Shown here in pieces: positions 31,349 to 40,577 of a stretch of DNA of 64,000 nucleotides; within the stretch, counting starts at the first letter, position 1, and the number at the start of each line of letters is the position of its first letter. The stretch is from contig JAGWBJ010000007.1 in NCBI GenBank assembly GCA_021295955.1, positions 1-64,000 on the forward strand, in the 5' to 3' direction. The stretch is from Dehalococcoidia bacterium (GTDB lineage: Bacteria > Chloroflexota > Dehalococcoidia > Lucifugimonadales > JAGWBF01). Under the pieces are notes generated by a model, which made no database searches, was not told the DNA's origin, and saw nothing but the letters and a program-made list of their open reading frames with translations. A program made the translations under genes and the position numbers.

Positions 31349-32299
31349 CTAGCCGACCTTCACCAGCTTCTGAAGGCTCCGCAGCTCCCGGGGAGGGTCC
31401 TCGTACTGGCCTGTGTTGGTCCACGAGACCTCGCCGACGTAGATGTCGCCCCGGGAGTCCAGGGCGATGCCGTGGGGAGCGATGAAACGGCCGGGCTCCT
31501 CGCCGGGGCCCGAGTCCCCCAGGCGGGCCAGCACCTCTCCCTGCAGGTTGTAGACGCTCACCCTGGGTCCTATGCCGGGGGCGCCCATGTTGGGCGCGAT
31601 GGCCGCCCCCAGCTCCCCGATGTAGCAGAGCTGGGAGTCGGGGGCGATGTACAGCCCGCAGGGCTTGGCCATGTTCACCCACTGGGTCTCGTACTTGCCG
31701 TCGGCGTCGAACACCTGCACCCGGTGGTTCTCCCGGTCGGCTACGTACACGTACCCGTCCTTGTCGCAGCTTATGTTGTGCACGATGTTGAACTGGCCCG
31801 GCTCGGTCCCGGGACCGCCCCAGGAGAAGAGCAGCTTGCCGTCGGGGGAGTACTTGTGGACGCGAGAATTCCCGTAGCCGTCGGATACGTACAGATCGTT
31901 GGTCACCGGGGAGATGGCCACGTGGGTGCAGCGGTTGAAGGGGTGGCCGCTAAAGAAGGGCGCCGGCTTGCCGCTGGTCCCCAGGGTCATCAGGACCTTG
32001 CCGTCCAGGGTACACTTTCGTACGGTGTGGTCCTCGTCGTCGGTGAGGTATATGGTGTCGTCGGGGCCCATGGTGACCCCGTGGGCCCTGGGGTACACGC
32101 CTTCCCCCCAGGAGCGGAGGAAGTTCCCCTCCCGGTCGAAGACGATCACCGGGTGCTCGCCCCGGTTGAACACGTACACGTTGTCCTTGGCGTCCACGCC
32201 CACGGCCGCCGCTTCCTTGTAGCCCCAGCCCTGGGGCAGCTTGCCCCACCCTTCGGCCACTTGGTAGGCATAGGCGCCACTGGTCAGGGTCGTAACCAT
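31349..32299 (-). CDS. NHL-repeat beta-propeller protein
   Basis: 316 residues from ATG 32299 with AGGAGGT 4 bases upstream. At least five NHL-type blades are visible: VDAKDNVYVFNRGEHPVIVFD, PRAHGVTMGPDDTIYLTDDEDH, THVAISPVTNDLYVSDGYGNSRVHKY, HNISCDKDGYVYVADRENHRVQVFD and PHGIALDSRGDIYVGEV. The layout is like peptidyl-glycine alpha-amidating lyase domains, but the lyase activity cannot be claimed. No signal peptide is seen, so the protein is probably cytoplasmic. Confidence 0.85.
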   Translation of the reverse strand: MVTTLTSGAYAYQVAEGWGKLPQGWGYKEAAAVGVDAKDNVYVFNRGEHPVIVFDREGNFLRSWGEGVYPRAHGVTMGPDDTIYLTDDEDHTVRKCTLDGKVLMTLGTSGKPAPFFSGHPFNRCTHVAISPVTNDLYVSDGYGNSRVHKYSPDGKLLFSWGGPGTEPGQFNIVHNISCDKDGYVYVADRENHRVQVFDADGKYETQWVNMAKPCGLYIAPDSQLCYIGELGAAIAPNMGAPGIGPRVSVYNLQGEVLARLGDSGPGEEPGRFIAPHGIALDSRGDIYVGEVSWTNTGQYEDPPRELRSLQKLVKVG

Positions 32300-32492
32300 A
32301 TCACCTCCTGGCTGGATCGCGGGGTATGGGGTCGCCAACCAAAGCCAACATTACTCCCTGAGGCCATCGATTTCAAGGGCGGCCGTAGTATCGCCGGATG
32401 GTGACGCGGCTCTAAGAGACCCCCCGATCTGATATACTAGCCCTGCAGGAACACGGCGTATTTCGTACCTGCGGAAGGGAACGGTCCGGTCG

Positions 32493-33236
32493 ATGGGAAC
32501 GGCGACAGGGGTCCGCAGGGGCGACGGCCGCGCCTGGGACCAACCCAGAGCGACGGCGATACAGGCGGGGTATCAGGCCTTCGCGGAGGGCTCCGCACTG
32601 ATAGAGATGGGACGGACGAGGGTCCTGTGCTCCGCTTCCCTGGAAGAGCGGGTGCCCTCGTTCCTGAAGGGCGTCGGGCTGGGCTGGGTCACCGCCGAGT
32701 ACTCGATGCTGCCCAGGTCCACCAACACCCGGACCCCCAGGGAGGAGCGGGCGCGGGGCCGCTCCCAGGAGATACAGCGGCTCATCGGCAGGTGCATGAG
32801 GGCGGTGACGGACCGCAGGGCCCTGGGAGAGCGCACGGTAACCCTGGACTGCGACGTCCTGCAGGCCGACGGGGGCACCAGGACCGCCGCGATTACGGGC
32901 GCCTACGTAGCCCTGCACCAGGCGCTGCTGGTGCTGGTGAAGGCCGGCGTGCTCCCCCGGGTCCCCCTGACGGGCGCCGTGGCGGCCCTGAGCGTGGGCA
33001 TGGTGGACGGGAGCCCCCTGGTGGACCTGTGCTACGAAGAGGACGTGAGGGCGGAGCTGGACTTCAACGTGGCCATGACCGACGGCGGCGAGGTCGTGGA
33101 GGTCCAGGGAGGCACCGAGGCCGGGCCCTTTTCGCCGGAGATGGTGTCCCGGTTCATCGGGCTTGCCGGCGACGGGATGCAGCAGCTCTTCTCCGCCCAG
33201 CGCAAGGCGATCGACTCCATGCGGGACAGCGCGTAG
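32493..33236 (+). CDS. rph: Ribonuclease PH
   Basis: 247 residues. EGSALIEMGRTRVLCSASLEE, GWVTAEYSMLPRSTNTR, RGRSQEIQRLIGRCMRAV, TVTLDCDVLQADGGTRTAAITGAYVALH and SVGMVDGSPLVDLCYEEDVRAELDFNVAMT are all canonical RNase PH blocks, including phosphate-binding Arg residues. The hexameric phosphorolytic enzyme trims tRNA 3' ends. A TATACT box lies at 32433-32438 but no good -35 box is seen. Confidence 0.94.
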   Translation: MGTATGVRRGDGRAWDQPRATAIQAGYQAFAEGSALIEMGRTRVLCSASLEERVPSFLKGVGLGWVTAEYSMLPRSTNTRTPREERARGRSQEIQRLIGRCMRAVTDRRALGERTVTLDCDVLQADGGTRTAAITGAYVALHQALLVLVKAGVLPRVPLTGAVAALSVGMVDGSPLVDLCYEEDVRAELDFNVAMTDGGEVVEVQGGTEAGPFSPEMVSRFIGLAGDGMQQLFSAQRKAIDSMRDSA

Positions 33237-33248
33237 GACGGCAAAGAA

Positions 33249-34220
33249 GTGGCGTCCCTGCCCCGAGTAGCGGTCCCCGGCCGGAACATCGCCAGGTCCT
33301 TCTGGCGTTTCATCCTCATCTGCGCGGACATCACCAACTCGTACCTGGCCATGAACGGGCCCTTCCTGTCCGCAGCCATCACCTACTATTCCCTCTTCTC
33401 CCTCGTACCCCTGACTCTGGCCATCATGTTCATCGTCGGGACCTTCTACCACGGCTCGGAGGTGGTGGAGGCCCGCCTGTCCCTGGCGGTGAACACGCTG
33501 ATGCCCGTGTCCCGAGAGACGGTGGCGGAGATCCTGGAGGACATGGCCCACAGCCGCGCCATCGCCGGGCTCGTGGGCATCCCGGGGCTGCTGTGGGTAT
33601 CGACCACCGTCTTCGGGGCCATCAGGAAAGGGGTCAACACGGTCTGGGGCATCAGCCAGCCCAGGCGGTTCTTCCACGAGCGGCTCATCGACTTCACCTT
33701 CACCGCAGGCGCGGGTCTGCTGATGGTGGTCCCCATGGCCCTCACCGCCGGGGTGGGAGTGCTGGGCGACTTCACGTCGGCCCTGCGCACGGGGGCCGTC
33801 GAAGGCGACCGGCTGACCGGGCTCCTCCTAACCGTGCTGTCCCCGTTCATCAGCCTGGTGGTGTTGATGTTGATATACCGGTTCCTGCCCAACACGCCGG
33901 TGCGCTTTCGCGACATCTGGCCGGGGGCGCTCCTCACGGCACTGTGCTTCGAGGGGTGGAAGACGGTGTTCCTGTGGTACAACAACAACTACCCGATATA
34001 CGACACCGTCTACGGACCGATAGGCGCCCTGGTGGCATTGCTGACGTGGATATACATCTCGGCCAACATCCTCCTCGTGGGCGCCTTGGTCACCTCCCGA
34101 TACTCGGCTCACATGTCCCGCCGCATAGTCCACTTCGGCCGGTGGCTGGTCTCACCGTGGGCTCCGCGAGTCCAGCGCCCCATCTCGCCCGACACCGGGG
34201 GCGCCAGCGATAATGACTAG
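33249..34220 (+). CDS. YihY/BrkB-family inner membrane protein
   Basis: 323 residues with about six hydrophobic segments: AITYYSLFSLVPLTLAIMFIVG, AGLVGIPGLLWVSTTVFGAI, FTFTAGAGLLMVVPMALTAG, a segment near residue 200 and IGALVALLTWIYISANILLVGALV. The AITYYSLFSLVPL and TWIYISANILL motifs are those of YihY/BrkB, once misnamed RNase BN. Exact function is unknown. GTG start; its end overlaps the htrA-like start by 8 bases. Confidence 0.88.
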   Translation: MASLPRVAVPGRNIARSFWRFILICADITNSYLAMNGPFLSAAITYYSLFSLVPLTLAIMFIVGTFYHGSEVVEARLSLAVNTLMPVSRETVAEILEDMAHSRAIAGLVGIPGLLWVSTTVFGAIRKGVNTVWGISQPRRFFHERLIDFTFTAGAGLLMVVPMALTAGVGVLGDFTSALRTGAVEGDRLTGLLLTVLSPFISLVVLMLIYRFLPNTPVRFRDIWPGALLTALCFEGWKTVFLWYNNNYPIYDTVYGPIGALVALLTWIYISANILLVGALVTSRYSAHMSRRIVHFGRWLVSPWAPRVQRPISPDTGGASDND

Positions 34221-35358
34221 GCGACGCCCCGGCCGTTGGGCTGCTGCTTTGGCGGCGGCGGTCATACTTCTGGCGGTCTGGCCGGCCTGCGGGACCCTGA
34301 CGCCCTCGTCGGACCCGACCATAGGACCGGTTTCCGCTCCCACGACCTCGCCGACGGCGCCGACGGGTCCTCTCGGCCCCGCGTCCCAACCCGGCCCGGG
34401 CCTTGCGTTACCCAATGTCGGCGACATCGTGGAGCGGGTCCGGCCCGCGGTCGTGTCGGTGGTGTCCGAGGTGCCCACCAGGGACCTGTTCGGGAGGGTG
34501 TTCAGCGACCCCCACAGCGGGTCGGGGGTGATCTTCGACTCCCGAGGCTACCTGCTGACCAACAATCACGTGGTGGCCAGCGGCAGCAGTGTGACGGTCA
34601 CTTTGGACGACGGCAGCCAGTTCGACGCCGAGCTGGTGGGCTCGGATACCCTCACCGACCTGGCCGTGCTCAAGATAGAGGGCCGGGAGTTCCCGTGGGC
34701 GCCCCTGGCCGACCCCGCGACGGTGCGTGTCGGGGACTGGGTCATTGCCATAGGCAACGCCCTGGCCCTGCCGGGAGGGCCCACGGTCACCGTCGGCGTG
34801 GTCAGCGGCCTGGACCGGCCCTTCCAGGTGAGCAGCAGCCTTCAGCTGTACGGCCTCATCCAGACCGACGCCTCCATAAACCCGGGCAACAGCGGAGGGC
34901 CGCTGGTGAGCCTCCGGGGGGAGGTCGTGGGCATCAGCACCGTGGTGGCCCGTGGTGATTCCGCCGGGAGGGACATCCAGGGCATCGGCTTTGCCGTGGG
35001 CATGGATACGGCCGTCCCCGTGGCGGAAGAGCTGATCGACAAGGGGCAGGTGGAGTGGGCCTGGATGGGGGTGTTCCTGGACGACCTGGACCCGGAGAGG
35101 GCCGCCGCCGTGGGGGTCCCCCTGCGGGAGGGGGTGCTCATCGCCGACATTCTCCCAAGCGGGCCCGCGTGGAACGGGGGCGTCCGGGCCGGCGACGTAG
35201 TCACGTCGGTAGACGGCCGGAGGGTGTCCACGGTCAGGGACTTCATACGCCTGCTGCGTCTGGACGTTCACCCGGGACAGGAGGTGGAGGTCATAGTCTT
35301 CCGGGAGAAGAAGGAGCTCGCCCTCGAGGTTGTCCTGGGGGAGCGTCCGAGCCGGTGA
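34213..35358 (+). CDS. HtrA/DegP-like serine protease with PDZ domain, lipoprotein
   Basis: 381 residues. A signal peptide ends in a likely lipobox with Cys26 (VWPAC), followed by a Pro/Ser/Thr-rich linker (residues 30-65). Trypsin-fold triad: His119 in LTNNHVV, Asp149 in LTDLAVLKI, Ser227 in NPGNSGGPL. A single PDZ domain fills residues ~280-375 (GVLIADILPSGPAWNGGVRAGDVV). It would sit on the outer face of the membrane and degrade misfolded proteins. Start overlaps yihY by 8 bases. Confidence 0.93.
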   Translation: MTRRRPGRWAAALAAAVILLAVWPACGTLTPSSDPTIGPVSAPTTSPTAPTGPLGPASQPGPGLALPNVGDIVERVRPAVVSVVSEVPTRDLFGRVFSDPHSGSGVIFDSRGYLLTNNHVVASGSSVTVTLDDGSQFDAELVGSDTLTDLAVLKIEGREFPWAPLADPATVRVGDWVIAIGNALALPGGPTVTVGVVSGLDRPFQVSSSLQLYGLIQTDASINPGNSGGPLVSLRGEVVGISTVVARGDSAGRDIQGIGFAVGMDTAVPVAEELIDKGQVEWAWMGVFLDDLDPERAAAVGVPLREGVLIADILPSGPAWNGGVRAGDVVTSVDGRRVSTVRDFIRLLRLDVHPGQEVEVIVFREKKELALEVVLGERPSR

Positions 35359-35480
35359 TTTGTTTGGACTTGGGACTCACCCGCGCAGCGTCTGGACCTC
35401 TGAGGAAGTGGAAATGATTGATGGCTTGACGTAGAATGTCTGCTAAACACCGTTGCCAGAAACAGGGTTCTGAGGGATAA

Positions 35481-36332
35481 ATGTCCACCGGTAGTTTGAC
35501 GCCTGACGATGACTATCAAGTCATCGTTGGTGACGCGGCACTAGAGTTGAGTCAGTTCCCTGATGCATTCTTCCAGTCGTGTATTACGAGTCCGCCTTAC
35601 TGGGGTGTCCGCGATTATGGAATCCAGGGCCAAATTGGCGCCGAGGGTAGCCTAGGTGACTACATCGACCATCTACGAATGGTATTCCACGAGATAAGGA
35701 GGGTCCTAAGAGACGACGGGACCCTATGGCTGAACATAGGTGACACCTATACCAGCGGCAACCGAACGTGGCGTGCACCGGACCGCAAGAATCCCGCTCG
35801 GGCCATGAAATACCGACCGCCAACGCCGGTTGGCCTCAAGCCCAAGGACTTGGTCGGCGTGCCTTGGAGGCTAGCATTCTCCCTGCAAGAGGACGGCTGG
35901 TATCTTCGTTCAGACATAATCTGGTACAAGCCCAACGTGAGACCGGAATCCGTGAAGGATAGACCTACTCAAAGCCACGAATACGTCTTTATGCTATCAA
36001 AGTCGGACAGGTACTATTACAACCACAAAGCTGGAATGGAACCCACGACCGACCGAAATGCTCTACGCCACGGACGTACGCTGTGGACGATACCCACGAA
36101 GCCCAACCGGAGCTCCCACTTCGCCATGTTTCCTCCCAGCCTCGTCAAACGCTGTATTGACCTCGGCTCGCAGCCAGGTGACCGCATTATCGACCCGTTT
36201 TGTGGGTCGGGGACAGTAGGCCTAGTATGTCTTGAGACGAACCGCCGGTTCGCTGGGATTGAGATCAAGCCGGAGTATGCAGCCCTAGCCTTGAGCAGAA
36301 CTCCCTGGGCTGGCGGTCAGCCTGCGCACTAG
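35481..36332 (+). CDS. Type II DNA methyltransferase (beta class, probably N4-cytosine)
   Basis: 283 residues. Catalytic motif IV SPPY is at residues 37-40, ahead of the AdoMet motif DPFCGSGT at 238-245, the order of beta-class amino-methyltransferases. SPPYWGVRDYG and RTLWTIPTKPNRSSHFAMFPPSLVKRCI resemble N4-cytosine enzymes of the M.Cfr9I/M.XcyI type. It protects host DNA from the endonuclease encoded 8 bases downstream. Codon use is richer in A/T third positions than neighbours on both sides, which suggests recent transfer. GAGGG precedes the ATG. Confidence 0.88.
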   Translation: MSTGSLTPDDDYQVIVGDAALELSQFPDAFFQSCITSPPYWGVRDYGIQGQIGAEGSLGDYIDHLRMVFHEIRRVLRDDGTLWLNIGDTYTSGNRTWRAPDRKNPARAMKYRPPTPVGLKPKDLVGVPWRLAFSLQEDGWYLRSDIIWYKPNVRPESVKDRPTQSHEYVFMLSKSDRYYYNHKAGMEPTTDRNALRHGRTLWTIPTKPNRSSHFAMFPPSLVKRCIDLGSQPGDRIIDPFCGSGTVGLVCLETNRRFAGIEIKPEYAALALSRTPWAGGQPAH

Positions 36333-36340
36333 GCGTTACC

Positions 36341-37300
36341 TTGGTAAAGCTACCGGAGCTCCAACCGGATGTACAGGTCGCATTCTATTTTCATCTGCAG
36401 AACGTCAATAGCTCGCATTTGCAAGAGGCTCTGGGGACCACGGTCCAGGAACTCGACATAGCAAGGCTAGATGAAGAGCTTCTTACATACATTGGAACGG
36501 ACTACCTACGGAAGTTAGCGTCGTACGGTCTTCGTGGAGAGGTCCTCTTTCCGGTCCCTTATGTTCTGACGGCACGGCCATCACTCCTGGGATATTACCG
36601 GCTTCTCTACGGCTTTTCCCAAAAGGAATTCTACCGGGGCAGTGGTGCAGCCATGCTGAAACGGTTGGAGGAAAAGAACGAGATTCCAGAGTATATCAAA
36701 CCTCACCTATCCGAGGTCTGTAACGTCATGATCCGGGCTGGAGGAGCATTGGTCGACGGTCTGGATGACTTTTCCCAACGAATAATCCGCGACCTCCAGC
36801 TACTTACGCTGGGAGCCCAGCTACGGGGAGGACGGAACACGCGAATAGGTCAAGCTGCCACTGCAGAGGTGTTTGCGCTTATTGAGAGCCTAGTCGACAC
36901 ATATATCCAAACACGGACTGAGAGGCAGCTCCACGTCAAAAATGAAGCAGGTCGGAAGGTCGCAATCGAGTTCTCAAGTGATCCTGACATCGCCATAACC
37001 GAAGAGCTTTCTTCCGGCTTGCGGCCCCTCGTATCCATAGAGATTAAGGGCGGGCTGGACGTGTCGAACATACACAACCGAAGAGGAGAAGCGGAAAAGA
37101 GCCACCAGAAAGCCAAAGCGCGCGGATTCTTCGAGTTTTGGACGATATTAGGAGTAGGGGTGAGCCTGTCGGCGGCTCGCCAGGAATCGCCTACTACCAC
37201 TCAGTTCTTCGGCCTGCCCAGATTACGCGATTCCAATAGCCTGGAATTCACGCAGTTCCGTGATCATCTGCAATCGATTATCGGCATTCGCGACCACTAA
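36341..37300 (+). CDS. Type II restriction endonuclease, XcyI-like
   Basis: 319 residues from a TTG. A PD-(D/E)xK-type site is visible at Asp216 (SDPDIAI) and Glu234-x-Lys236 (SIEIKGG), followed by DVSNIHNRRGEAEKSHQKAKARGF, which I associate with the XcyI family. XcyI and Cfr9I cut CCCGGG; this recognition site is inference. The CCCGGG motif is common in this window, so methylation by the partner would be essential. The methyltransferase gene precedes it by 8 bases. AT-rich codon use as in the partner. Confidence 0.75.
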   Translation: MVKLPELQPDVQVAFYFHLQNVNSSHLQEALGTTVQELDIARLDEELLTYIGTDYLRKLASYGLRGEVLFPVPYVLTARPSLLGYYRLLYGFSQKEFYRGSGAAMLKRLEEKNEIPEYIKPHLSEVCNVMIRAGGALVDGLDDFSQRIIRDLQLLTLGAQLRGGRNTRIGQAATAEVFALIESLVDTYIQTRTERQLHVKNEAGRKVAIEFSSDPDIAITEELSSGLRPLVSIEIKGGLDVSNIHNRRGEAEKSHQKAKARGFFEFWTILGVGVSLSAARQESPTTTQFFGLPRLRDSNSLEFTQFRDHLQSIIGIRDH

Positions 37301-37343
37301 GGTTGGTCTCCAAGCCCCATCGGGCGGAGCGCAGGCTGTCTTC

Positions 37344-40300
37344 CTAGACCCGTTTCACTCCCAGCACCACCTCCATGCCCTCCAGCACCTGGGTCTCGGC
37401 GTGGGCGCCGTCGGCGGGCTCGGCATAGACCAGACCTTCGGAGAGGGTCTCCTGCTGGATGTAGTCGGCGAACCTGTCGCCGACGTCCTGGACGGGCTCG
37501 GGGCCCTGGCAGTAGATGACTATCCTGTCGGTGATGTCGAATCCGGCGCCACGCCTCAGGCTCTGGACCCTGTGCACCAACTCCCGGGCCAGGCCTTCGT
37601 CGGCCAGCTCGGAGGTGATGGTGGAGTCAATGGCCACCATGTACCCGCCTTCGATGGACACCCAGTAGGGGTCGACGTTCACGATGGCCCCGGCCTGGAG
37701 CGCCCCCTCGTCGGCCCGGGCTTCGCCGCCACCGGCAGCCTCCAGGGCCCGACGGTACAGCCCGTCCCCGGCGTCGCCGTCCGAGGGGCCTGCGGCGATC
37801 TCCAGCTCCTTGATGTTCAGCTCCTCCAGGATCTGGGTGCGCACCTCGACGATGTGCCGCTCCTCGTCCTCGTTCCTGGGAATTACCACGACCCGGCTGA
37901 GGGGCTGCCGCACCTTCAGCCCGGCCCTGGAGCGGGCGCCCCGGCCCATGCTGGAGACCCTCATGGCCAGCCTGGTGGCCTCCATCAACGTCTCGTCCAC
38001 CAGGGTCAGGGCGGCGGTGGGGAAGGGGGCCAGGTGGACGCTCTCGGCGGCCCCCGGGTCCACCGAGGCCACCAGGTTCTGGTAGATCTCCTCGGCCATG
38101 AAGGGAGTGAAGGGGGCGATCAGCTTGCACAGCGCGGTCAGGCAGGTGTACAGGGTAGCGTACGCCGAAAGCTTGTCCTCGTCATTCTCGCTCTTCCAGA
38201 ACCGGCGGCGGCTCCTGCGGACGTACCAGTTGGACAGCCGGTCGACGAACTCCTGGATGCGCCGGCCGGCGTCGGTGGGCTCGTAGCCGGCAAGGAGGTC
38301 GTCCACCTGGGGCACGAGGGTGTTGAGCTCGGACAGGAGCCACCGGTCCAGCTCCGACGAGGGCGTCCAGCCGTCGGGGACCTGGTCGGGATGGAACCGG
38401 TCCACGGAGGCGTAGGTGGTGAAGAAGGAGTAGACGTTCCAGAGGGTCAGCAGATGCCTGCGCACTACCTCGTTGACCAGCTTCTCGGAGAAGCGGCGGG
38501 ACTCTCCCGGATGGGACGCGGTGAACAGGTACCAGCGCACTGCGTCGGCGCCCTGGGCGTCCAGCACGGTCCAGGGGTCGACCACGTTGCCCAGGCTTTT
38601 GCTCATCTTCCGGCCCCTGCCGTCCTGGATGTGGCCGAGGCATATGACGTTCCTGTAGCTGGGCTGACCCGTTAGCAGCACGGAGAGGGCGTGCAGGCTG
38701 TAGAACCAGCCCCTAGTCTGGTCCACGGCCTCGCAGATGTAGTCGGCGGGAAGCCGGCCCTGCTCCTGCAGGCGGCTTACGTCGTCGTCGCTGCCCGTGG
38801 CGTACTGGGCGAAGGGCATGGCGCCCGAGTCGAACCAGGCGTCCATCACCTCGGGTATGCGGGCCATTCGACCGCCGCATTGGGGGCAGCGGATGCTCAC
38901 GGCGTCCACGTATGGGCGGTGCAGGTCCAGGCCGTCCACCATGTCCCTGTGCTCGGGCACCGCCATATCCTTCAGCTCGGCCACGCTGCCTACGCAATGG
39001 CAGTGCCCGCACGAGGCGCACTGCCACAGGGGTATCGGGGTGCCCCAGTACCGCTCGCGGGAGATGGCCCAGTCCACGTTGTTGGCCAGCCACTCGCCGA
39101 AGCGCCCGTCCCGGATATATCCTGGGTACCAGTTTATCCTGCGGTTGCCGTCTACCAGGCCCTCTTTCTCCGCCGTCGTGCGGATGTACCAGGAGGTCTT
39201 GGCGTAGTACAGAAGGGGAGCGTCGCACCGCCAGCAGAAGGGGTAGGTGTGCCGGTAGACGCCGCGGTGGTACAGCAGGCCGCGGCTCTCCAGGTCGGCC
39301 ATGATCTCCTCGTCGGCTTCCTTCACGAACTTGCCGGAGAAGGGGTAGCCGCCGGTGACGACGCCCTGCAGGTCCACCGACTGGACGAAGCCCAGGCCGT
39401 GCTCCCTACCAGCCGACAGGTCCTCGTCGCCGAAGGCCGGGGCGATGTGTACAATGCCCGTCCCGTCGTCCAGGGACACGAAGTCGGTGCTCACCGCCCG
39501 GTGGTCGACCTGGTCGGCCGGCTCCGGGGCGCCAACCGGTCCGGGCCCGTCGGCCGGCCGTTTCTGGAACCTGCGGACCTCGACACCGGCGAGCTGGGGG
39601 TCATAGAGGGGCTGGTAGCGCAGCCCGACAAGGTCGCTGCCTCGCAGGGTCGTCACCACGTCGTAGGGGCCTTGGAGGGCCGTCTCCAGCAGCGCCGCCG
39701 CCATGACGAGGCGCTCGGGGCCCTTGGCGCCCTCCACCTCCACCACCGAATACTCGGCATCCTCGGCCACCGCCAGGGCGGTGTTGCCAGGCAGCGTCCA
39801 GGGTGTGGTGGTCCAAGCCAGGAGGTAGGTGGGGGTCTCGCCCCAGTCCCGTCCACCCTCCGTCGACGGCGAAGGGGAGACCCTGAACTTCACGTATACC
39901 GACGGGTCCGGGGTGTTCTCGCGGTAGCCCAACGCCACCTCGTGGGAGCTGAGGCTGGTCACGCAGCGGGGACAGTGGGGCGTGCCCTTGATGTCCTGAT
40001 ACAGGAGGCCACGGTCCCATAGCTGTCGCAGTATCCACCAGCCGGTCTCGATGTAGGAGTTGTCCAGGGTCACGTACGGGTCGTCCATGTCCACCCAGAA
40101 GCCAATGCGGTCGGTCATGCTCTCCCACTCTTTGACGTAGCGGAAGACGCTCTCCCTGCACCTCCGGTTGAACTCTTCGATGCCGTACTCTTCGATGTCC
40201 CGCTTGGACCCGAGGCCCAGCTCCTTCTCCACCTCCAGCTCCACGGGCAGCCCGTGGGTGTCCCAGCCGCCCTTACGGACGCAGCGGTACCCCTTCATCG

Positions 40301-40517
40301 TCTTGTAGCGGCAGATTATGTCCTTGAATACCCGGGCCAGGACGTGGTGGACCCCGGGGCTGCCGTTGGCCGTCGGCGGACCCTCGTAGAGCATGAAGAG
40401 AGGGCCGTCCTCCCGCTCCGTTTCCGTGCGGCGGAACACGTCCCTGTCCTTCCAGAGCTGGAGGACCCTCTTATCGATCTCCGGAAAGCTGACCCTGCTG
40501 GATACCGGTTGGAACAC
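37344..40517 (-). CDS. ileS: Isoleucyl-tRNA synthetase
   Basis: 1057 residues from a GTG with GGGGGAGG 4 bases upstream. The HIGH-like motif is SPGVHHVL (about 53-60) and KMSKS lies near residue 637 in GRKMSKSLGN. The editing domain (WTTTPWTLPGNTALAV), the CPxC zinc pairs (CPRC, CPQCGG) and the C-terminal eukaryote-like segment (SRVVVIPRNEDEERHIVE) are present. FTASHPGESRRFSEKLVNEVVRR after KMSKS and the length indicate the IleS2/eukaryote-like type, which in other bacteria resists mupirocin. Confidence 0.95.
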   Translation of the reverse strand: MFQPVSSRVSFPEIDKRVLQLWKDRDVFRRTETEREDGPLFMLYEGPPTANGSPGVHHVLARVFKDIICRYKTMKGYRCVRKGGWDTHGLPVELEVEKELGLGSKRDIEEYGIEEFNRRCRESVFRYVKEWESMTDRIGFWVDMDDPYVTLDNSYIETGWWILRQLWDRGLLYQDIKGTPHCPRCVTSLSSHEVALGYRENTPDPSVYVKFRVSPSPSTEGGRDWGETPTYLLAWTTTPWTLPGNTALAVAEDAEYSVVEVEGAKGPERLVMAAALLETALQGPYDVVTTLRGSDLVGLRYQPLYDPQLAGVEVRRFQKRPADGPGPVGAPEPADQVDHRAVSTDFVSLDDGTGIVHIAPAFGDEDLSAGREHGLGFVQSVDLQGVVTGGYPFSGKFVKEADEEIMADLESRGLLYHRGVYRHTYPFCWRCDAPLLYYAKTSWYIRTTAEKEGLVDGNRRINWYPGYIRDGRFGEWLANNVDWAISRERYWGTPIPLWQCASCGHCHCVGSVAELKDMAVPEHRDMVDGLDLHRPYVDAVSIRCPQCGGRMARIPEVMDAWFDSGAMPFAQYATGSDDDVSRLQEQGRLPADYICEAVDQTRGWFYSLHALSVLLTGQPSYRNVICLGHIQDGRGRKMSKSLGNVVDPWTVLDAQGADAVRWYLFTASHPGESRRFSEKLVNEVVRRHLLTLWNVYSFFTTYASVDRFHPDQVPDGWTPSSELDRWLLSELNTLVPQVDDLLAGYEPTDAGRRIQEFVDRLSNWYVRRSRRRFWKSENDEDKLSAYATLYTCLTALCKLIAPFTPFMAEEIYQNLVASVDPGAAESVHLAPFPTAALTLVDETLMEATRLAMRVSSMGRGARSRAGLKVRQPLSRVVVIPRNEDEERHIVEVRTQILEELNIKELEIAAGPSDGDAGDGLYRRALEAAGGGEARADEGALQAGAIVNVDPYWVSIEGGYMVAIDSTITSELADEGLARELVHRVQSLRRGAGFDITDRIVIYCQGPEPVQDVGDRFADYIQQETLSEGLVYAEPADGAHAETQVLEGMEVVLGVKRV

Positions 40518-40577
40518 GGTACCTCCCCCGGTCTTTGGTTTCGGCGGCGGCGCCCGACGCGCCTGGGGTACGGCGGT

